Source of the DNA: Earliella scabrosa
Lineage: Eukaryota > Basidiomycota > Agaricomycetes > Polyporales > Polyporaceae
Direction: 5' to 3'
DNA: 64,000 bases
Assembly: GCA_022605405.1 (NCBI GenBank)
Contig: JABYQQ010000004.1
Coordinates: 620,001 to 684,000 of the forward strand
The translations under genes and the position numbers were made by a program. The notes under the pieces were generated by a model. It saw nothing but the letters and a program-made list of their open reading frames with translations, did not search any database and was not told the origin of the DNA. Shown one piece after another: positions 58,230 to 64,000 of the stretch (within the stretch, counting starts at the first letter, position 1; each line of letters opens with the position of its first letter).

Positions 58230-59779
58230 GGAGTCGTGCATGCGACATGTGTAACAAGATCGATCAGACGTCCTCTTTCAAGTTGTGTTTATCACAACAC
58301 GGACCCTCCGGGCATACCTGTCCACGAGCTCGAGCCGCTCGACTCGTGGGCTACCGCCCCTCGCTCTCGCTCGGCTCAGGTCCGCTACATAATAGGATAC
58401 GTACTTAGTATCGTCCGTCAAGTGTGGAAGCTCTGCCCGAGAGCAGGGAGTTTTATCGCTTTATCAGAGTCTTGTACAAGATGCGATGCTCTCAGAGTCC
58501 TGAAGCTGACCTGAAAGCTACATACATGTACGCTTGTGTATGCATCACAACAGGTTGAAGCTTGAAGACGGAAGGGCATAAGTATGCCATGTGGCTATGC
58601 CTATGTGTGGCGACCCAGCCATGTGGTTTATTCAGCTTTCCCACAGTTTCCCACCCAACATTGATGCGAGTTTTGCTGTTTCGGACAAGGTGAACTGACA
58701 TTGAGACCTGACTGCCATGTGTGTAAGTCATGCCAGTTTGGATCCTACATACTACGTGATACTCATTATGTTAATGTTCCAGTTGTGTAGCTTGATACAC
58801 CTTAGATCCTCTCGTTCACCCGCCGCGCAGCGTTGTAGACCTACTCTGAGAGCCAGTCGATTGCCAGGGGCCTCGCGGCCAGGTCTGCTGGACGACTCTG
58901 GATGACTCGACTCGACGTCGAAAGCACCCGAAGTTCTGCTTGGCGGTTGATACAATAACACTGAGTTCCAGATTCAAGCACCATCCTCTTTCCAACCATG
59001 TCAGTAATCGGACAATCGTTCATGGGGGTTCACTTCAAATTCACACGAGCGGGAGCTTGGCCCATGTTTGTTGACGGGCTCGACGGCGTTTCTGAGAGAT
59101 TCAAAGGAAAGTATTCCTCGTGATCAACCAGCCGAAGGCTGGAGAGCGCGACCGGTACCGCTGCTGCGTGTTACTGCCCGAGGCCGGCATAAACTGACAG
59201 ATGGCATCGACAGTGGGACAAGTCGCTAGCCGCGTTGAACCTGAGTGCGCCCTACAGTCATAGCTCATTCGCTCTACTAGGCAAGATGCAGCTGTGGTGA
59301 GTACTGTGCCCCATCACAATTTAGGATCACCTGTCAAATCCGGCTTTCATGCGTAGTCAAATGCATGATCCTCTGAGGACGGAGCGCAAGTTCGCCTACA
59401 ATTGATGGGATTATGTAGTAACAGGTGAGTACTATGTCTGTGGAATGGGCATTCCATCTCCAAGAGTAAGAACGCTACGGTTTTGCATCGGCCGACACTG
59501 TAGAGGCCAGGCTACACCATTCTGAGACCCTACTGACCGGTACCGAAACGGGTGTAGCACAGCGTGACACGGGTCGCACAGGCTCGATGGGCCGGATCGA
59601 CCTGCTGTGCAGTGTTCAGTGGGGTTCAAGCGAGATTCACGATCATTCCGCCTGCGGTAGGGGATCTGTGCCCGGCGGCGAGCATCCAGTCTTTTCATCC
59701 GCGGCTTGCCTTTCGGGCAGCGGCCATCCTGCGCCGTCCGCCCGTGTCGGTGACGTCGACCGCACGCATCGCGGCTCGG
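58230..59779. other. intergenic, 1.6 kb
   Basis: No gene recognised. Only short frames on both strands. Confidence 0.45.
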
Positions 59780-59786
59780 TATAAAA
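59780..59786 (+). promoter_or_regulatory. TATA box of the secreted protein gene
   Basis: TATAAAA, 108 bp upstream of the ATG at 59888; the leader between is C/T-rich and free of ATG. Confidence 0.55.
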
Positions 59787-59887
59787 TCCGTCTAGTCATC
59801 GCTCTACAACCTCAGTCAACCGACTCTCCTCAGCATCCACTTCACCTTCGAGTTCCGCCTCTTCGCTCCTAACCACCTTCCCGCACA

Positions 59888-60650
59888 ATGGTCGCTTTCA
59901 AGTCGCTCTTCACCGCCATCGCGCTCTCCGCCGTCGCGTCCGCGTCCGCGGTGCCCCCTACGAAGCGGCAGGGCAGTGAGTTCGGCTGGTGCAACGCGCT
60001 CCGCGCGACGTGCAAGGGGCAGATCACGAACAAGGACTACGAGGACTTCTTCCAGCACGACGCGTGCCTCTTTGGCGCGTCGTGCCCGCCCGACTTCCTC
60101 GGGCCCGAGAACGGGCCCCTCCCGCAGCGCCGCAACGTGCAGCTCTTCATCCGCGCGGTCGTCAACGACACGGAGGGGCCCACACGCGAGCCGCCGACCA
60201 GCGACACGCTCCGCGTCTCGAATGCGGTATGTGCTTTTTGAACCCGAGGTTTGAGGATAGGACCCAGGTCGCTGATGTGGATTCCCGCGGTCTTCTAGCT
60301 CCTTCAGCAGATTTCGACCGACGGCAAGACGATCACGCAGCAGAACTTCATCGACGGCTTCTACCAGTGTGTACCTCCTATGTCGCCGGCGTTGCACCCC
60401 GCTGATGATGTCCCATAGCGCCCTGGACGCGTCCAACGGTCCCTGGCCGACTAACGTCGACATCGTCAAGGGCTACTACCGCGAGATCGTCGACTGGTTC
60501 GTCGCCTCACTGTGCCCGTGCCCTACCTCACTTTCGCTGATGCCATTGGATCGTGTAGGACTGCCCGATGCAGCGGCAAGATCCCGTTCAAGAACTTTGC
60601 CGACTACTTTGTGTACAGCTCCTACGTCAAGAGCAAGGACAACTGCTGAG
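59888..60650 (+). CDS. small secreted cysteine-containing protein, function unknown
   Basis: Four exons. Signal peptide MVAFKSLFTAIALSAVASAS, then AVPPTKRQG with a Lys-Arg step that could be a Kex2 cut. The mature protein has spaced cysteines: EFGWCNALRATCKGQI, HDACLFGASCPPDFLGPEN, a later TARCSGKIP and a C-terminal SKDNC. Exon joins: LRVSNA to LLQQISTDGKTITQQNFIDG, then DASNGPWPTNVDIVKGYYRE, then the cysteine tail, with a stop at 60648. Six or more cysteines in a ~170-residue secreted protein suggest disulphide bonding. I do not recognise the family; it resembles the many small secreted proteins of wood-decay fungi. Confidence 0.8.
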
Positions 60651-60989
60651 CGCTGACCTTGCTGTACCCATTGGCCTCGCTCGGAGGAGGACGTGGGTAT
60701 GTGGCTGAATGCTTAGCATGGCTCGGACTGGACTCGCGAACAGACACTGTATCGGACAATTTGGATAGTCGAGAGCGTAGGCATGGATTGGACATTGACT
60801 TACTGTAGCAGCATCGGTAGCACTTCATCGTGAAACTTTGCCGTGGCATGCTAATGATACCAGCCTGATGCCATTCCTACCCTAAGCCTGAGATCCGCAC
60901 AGTACAAACGAGCCCCGCGCACTGTGTATCAGGTAATGCAAGCGCTCAGATCAAGTAAAATATGACTTCTAGACAAACGAACCTGATCG
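60651..60989. other. convergent spacer
   Basis: 3' flanks of the secreted protein gene and PSO2; nothing else seen. Confidence 0.5.
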
Positions 60990-63834
60990 CTACCAGTACT
61001 CCAGCGCACGATACTGCACGACCTCGACCTTCCCCCTCTTCCTCCGCTCCGCCTCCCACCGCTCCACCCACTTGGCCATCTTCCCGCGCGACGCCTCACT
61101 CCCGACGTTCACCGTCGCGATCATCCGCGCCCAGTCGAACGAGAGCGCGAAACACGTGAGCTCGAAGAACGAGCTGTGCTCCGAGTACGGCACCCCGTAC
61201 ACCTGCAGCGCCGCCGTCGAGTTGCGCATCGGCTGTAGGTGCGCGTGCGTGAACGTGCGGCCCTGCGAGCGTGCGATCACGCTCGGGATTGAGGGGAGCG
61301 TGTCCGTGCCTTTGGGCGCCGTGAACCTGGCGGGGCGGCGACGAATGAGCGATCGGTGCGGTGGGGGGAGAGAGCTGGAGGGAAATGTTGACACTTACGT
61401 CCAACCTGTGGGTCTGAATCCGATCGCTTTGGCCCAGTGGCCTTTCCAGCGCTCCATATACGTCTTCAGCCGGTCGGAGGCGATGACTGCCAGAGGAACG
61501 AGATGAACGCCGGCGGCTAGGGGATCGGCCGTCAGGAGGGCGTCGAGGTCGGGATCGGATTCGCAGCGGAGGATCGCAGCCTTGCGCGAGTCACAATAGA
61601 CCTTTGTACCCAGAGCCTTCGCGATAGCTAAACAAGGGTGTGAACGAAGGTGATTAGGAAGGGGGCCATAAACTCACCTTTGACGATGCGCTCCTTCCCG
61701 ATAGAGTAAGTGCTAGGTGGATAGTCAGTGGGACGTCAGCGCGGGGGAATGAGGAGGCTCACCCAACCACGACCAGCACCTTGTCGGGCGATGCAGAGGG
61801 CTTCTCTTTGCCCTTGTCGCTCTTCTCCACCCGCGTGAACCATCCGGTCATGGTGCGAGGCTTCGTATCTTCGGTAGCAGTGTCTTGAACGCTGGTCCCT
61901 TGTACAAGGTTCTTCGCCAGCTCAGCGCAGGCGGAGATGACCAGAGGTTGGGGTGGGAAACAGTACTGTCATACGCTGAGCTATCGCGCTGTTGAGGATA
62001 AGGAAGGAGCACTGAACGCACCTTGGGATCGAGGTATGTAGTATCGAGGTAAACGTGGTCGATACGCTTGCCCTTCACCGCGGGGTGTAGAACGTGTTGG
62101 GGACACGCACGGAAGTCACCGCAGTGGAGGTACCTGAATACCTTCGCCGAACCGACGTGGGGAGACTTGTATGCGCTGTCGCCCGCATTGATCGTCTGCT
62201 TCCCTTCGAACAGGAAGAGGCACGAGCCAGGACCTAGGGGCGTGTGTGAGTTTGGCCACCACAGCAGGTGTCGACTCTCACGTACAATGGTTTGCCTCGA
62301 TGAGCGTGACTTCAACTCCGCCCGTGTTCGGGATCGTAGTTGCTAGATCCATAGGCAGTGGATGCACCCACCTCGGGTCGACGCCAAGCATGTGTATGAT
62401 GAGATTGGCGGTTCCTTGTGAGCAGTATATAGGACCACTGTCCCACTTCGCAGATAGGTTGGTGTAATGATCGGAGTGTGCATGTCTGTGAGTGATCAGT
62501 CAGAGGGTTGATACTTCGACGGCGGAGGACAAGTGTATTGGACTTACGTGAGGAAATATGCAGTGACGTTGGGGATCGTTCCATAACGGAAGGCGTCCAC
62601 GGCAATGGGCATGCCCTGCATGACTTTATAGAACGGGGCCTTCCGCCGACCGCCGTTCGCCTTCGTCGGTCTGAAGTTCCTGTCTTCGACCACTGACGCC
62701 TCTTTCCACGCTTCATTCTCCTTATATGAACTCATGAGCGTGGAAAATATGTTCGCGTCGCCCGATTCTTTCTTCACCACGGGTGTCGAAGTATCCGCAC
62801 CGGGACTTGGCAGAGTAGGTGGTCGAAGAGACGACAAGGGACGCAGAGGTTTAGTAGCTGACGAGCTAGATGGTTCAGCGGTAACAGTGGTGTTCTGAGG
62901 TGTGTCGGGGGCTGCATTCAGACATTGGTCTACATGGGCGTGAATCTCCTGTGCAGAAATCAGGCACCCCTGACCCCAACGGATGTGGGCATGGAAGACG
63001 AACCGCAGCGTTGAACCCAGCAAGCTCCTTCTCGCATATTGGACAGGTCTCCACGGGCTGTTCTTCCGCGGTTGAAGGTATATCATCGTCTAATGTGAGG
63101 TCAATATCAACCGTCTGCGTGTCTTCAATCTTGACCTGAGATTCGACGTCTAGAAGCTCCATCTCGTCGTCGCCCATGTCCCAGTCGCTGTCTCCAGCTA
63201 TATCTTCTTCAAGGGATCCATTCGGGTTGTGCGTTATGGCACCTTCGGATGCACCGTCGTGCGAGCAATCAGGGAGACCAGACGGTCCACTCACAGGCGG
63301 TACCGGCATTACAGGATGCTCTGGGGCTAGGGAAGCGAGCATGTCAGGAAACCCAAAAGGTGACGGCTCTCTGCTGCCATTATCGTTGCATGCTGGAAGT
63401 ACTGAAGTAACAGACCCCATTGAGAGGGCTTGGGTGATGTTGGGCTCGCTTTTGACAATCGGGCCTGGGACCCTTCCATCAGCCCGACAACCCTTCGAAG
63501 AGGAGCAGACAGGCGCACTCAGGTCTCCCAAGACAGTAGTCTCAGACCCGGACTCCGCCTTGCTAGATGTTCCAGGTGCGCTGTGGATCGCATGGGTAGC
63601 CGTCGCGGTCGGTACAGGCTTAGGGGCGGGTCGGACGGGGGTCACTTCGACGACATCGTCGTCAGAGTCAATCACTATGACTTCCTCCGAAGGTTCGTGC
63701 TTGACTGTAGGCTTGTGATGCACAGTCTTGACTCGCGGTTTCTTCGTATCGCGCACGCTGGATGTAGATGAACCTTTCCCGAAGAAGTCGAGGAGAGTCG
63801 AGGACTGCGGTGTTGCTTTGCGTTTCCTCGACAT
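60990..63834 (-). CDS. PSO2: Pso2/SNM1 DNA interstrand crosslink repair nuclease
   Basis: About 790 residues. The N-terminus (MSRKRKATPQ) is basic and followed by STLLDFFGK, similar to a PCNA-interacting motif (L-x-x-F-F). Next comes EEVIVIDSDDDVVEV, a good SUMO-interacting motif. An acidic serine-rich linker leads to a UBZ4-type zinc finger (CPICEKELAGFNAA, then HAHVDQCL, split by an intron). The metallo-beta-lactamase domain has FLTHAHSDHYTNL (HxHxDH, intron inside), EANHCPGSCLFLFEG, and GKRIDHVYLDTTYLDPK (D-T-T-Y). The beta-CASP part includes VLVVVGTYSIGKERIVKAIA and ends with VPYSEHSSFFELTCF (final His). Pso2/SNM1 is a 5' exonuclease that clears crosslinked ends. All metal ligands are visible. 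Both start and stop are in the window. Confidence 0.93.
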
Positions 63835-64000
63835 TATGCGGGTGGAAGGCAGCTTGACAATTGTTCGAGCGAGCAATAGATTAGGACATAAGTCAGAGCA
63901 TGACGGCGTAAGGTGAGTAGGCAACGATCGCCTAGACGTGGCACAAGACTGCAAAACGCGTCATAAATCCAAGTCAATCGCGGTACCGTCAGGGGCGCTT

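Noticed and set aside
57450..58241. 263-codon minus-strand frame
   Set aside because: Antisense to the dehalogenase exon 2, rich in Arg and Leu as expected for a GC-rich shadow.

Overview
The window is nuclear DNA of a filamentous basidiomycete, most likely a wood-decaying Agaricomycete of polypore type. The reasons are dense GT-AG introns of about 45-70 nt, mostly compact genes, lineage-typical families (DUF6533 seven-helix proteins, fast-evolving F-box proteins, small secreted cysteine-rich proteins) and a GH45 endoglucanase that closely resembles the Phanerochaete Cel45A type. I saw no tRNA, rRNA or CRISPR array.

Layout. 0-9.3 kb is accessory: an F-box gene (-), two secreted DUF5648 genes (+), an F-box pseudogene (-), a 265-bp near-perfect inverted repeat and a C-terminally short DUF6533 gene. 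9.6-22 kb is metabolic: a cyclopropane-fatty-acid synthase (-), a LINE relic, a cytochrome P450 (+), a decayed copy of a methyltransferase gene, and a phenol-2-monooxygenase-type flavoprotein (-). 23-34 kb is conserved core: a rhodanese/USP deubiquitinase (+), tail to tail with a SNT2-like BAH/PHD/SANT chromatin reader (-), then the splicing factor PHF5A/Rds3 (+). 34-52 kb is accessory again: DUF6533 (-), a palindromic F-box-like relic, an intact METTL/FAM86-type methyltransferase (+), a Nep1-like protein (+), a frameshifted F-box gene (+), two secreted DUF5648 genes (-), another DUF6533 gene (-) and a further F-box gene (+). 52-64 kb holds the GH45 endoglucanase (+), a class III aminotransferase (-), a type II haloacid dehalogenase (+), a secreted cysteine-containing protein (+) and the crosslink-repair nuclease Pso2/SNM1 (-).

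The most notable structure is that the two accessory blocks echo each other in opposite orientation. The pair of DUF5648 genes, the same F-box subfamily, the methyltransferase and DUF6533 all recur. The copies at 3-19 kb are partly broken, while those at 34-49 kb are mostly intact. This looks like an old inverted segmental duplication, and three palindromic repeats lie within or beside the two blocks. The DUF5648 proteins (four small secreted proteins built of repeats of unknown function) are the best candidate for an undescribed system here.

Intron-exon models were read by eye from splice signals and reading frames. Gene spans below include introns.
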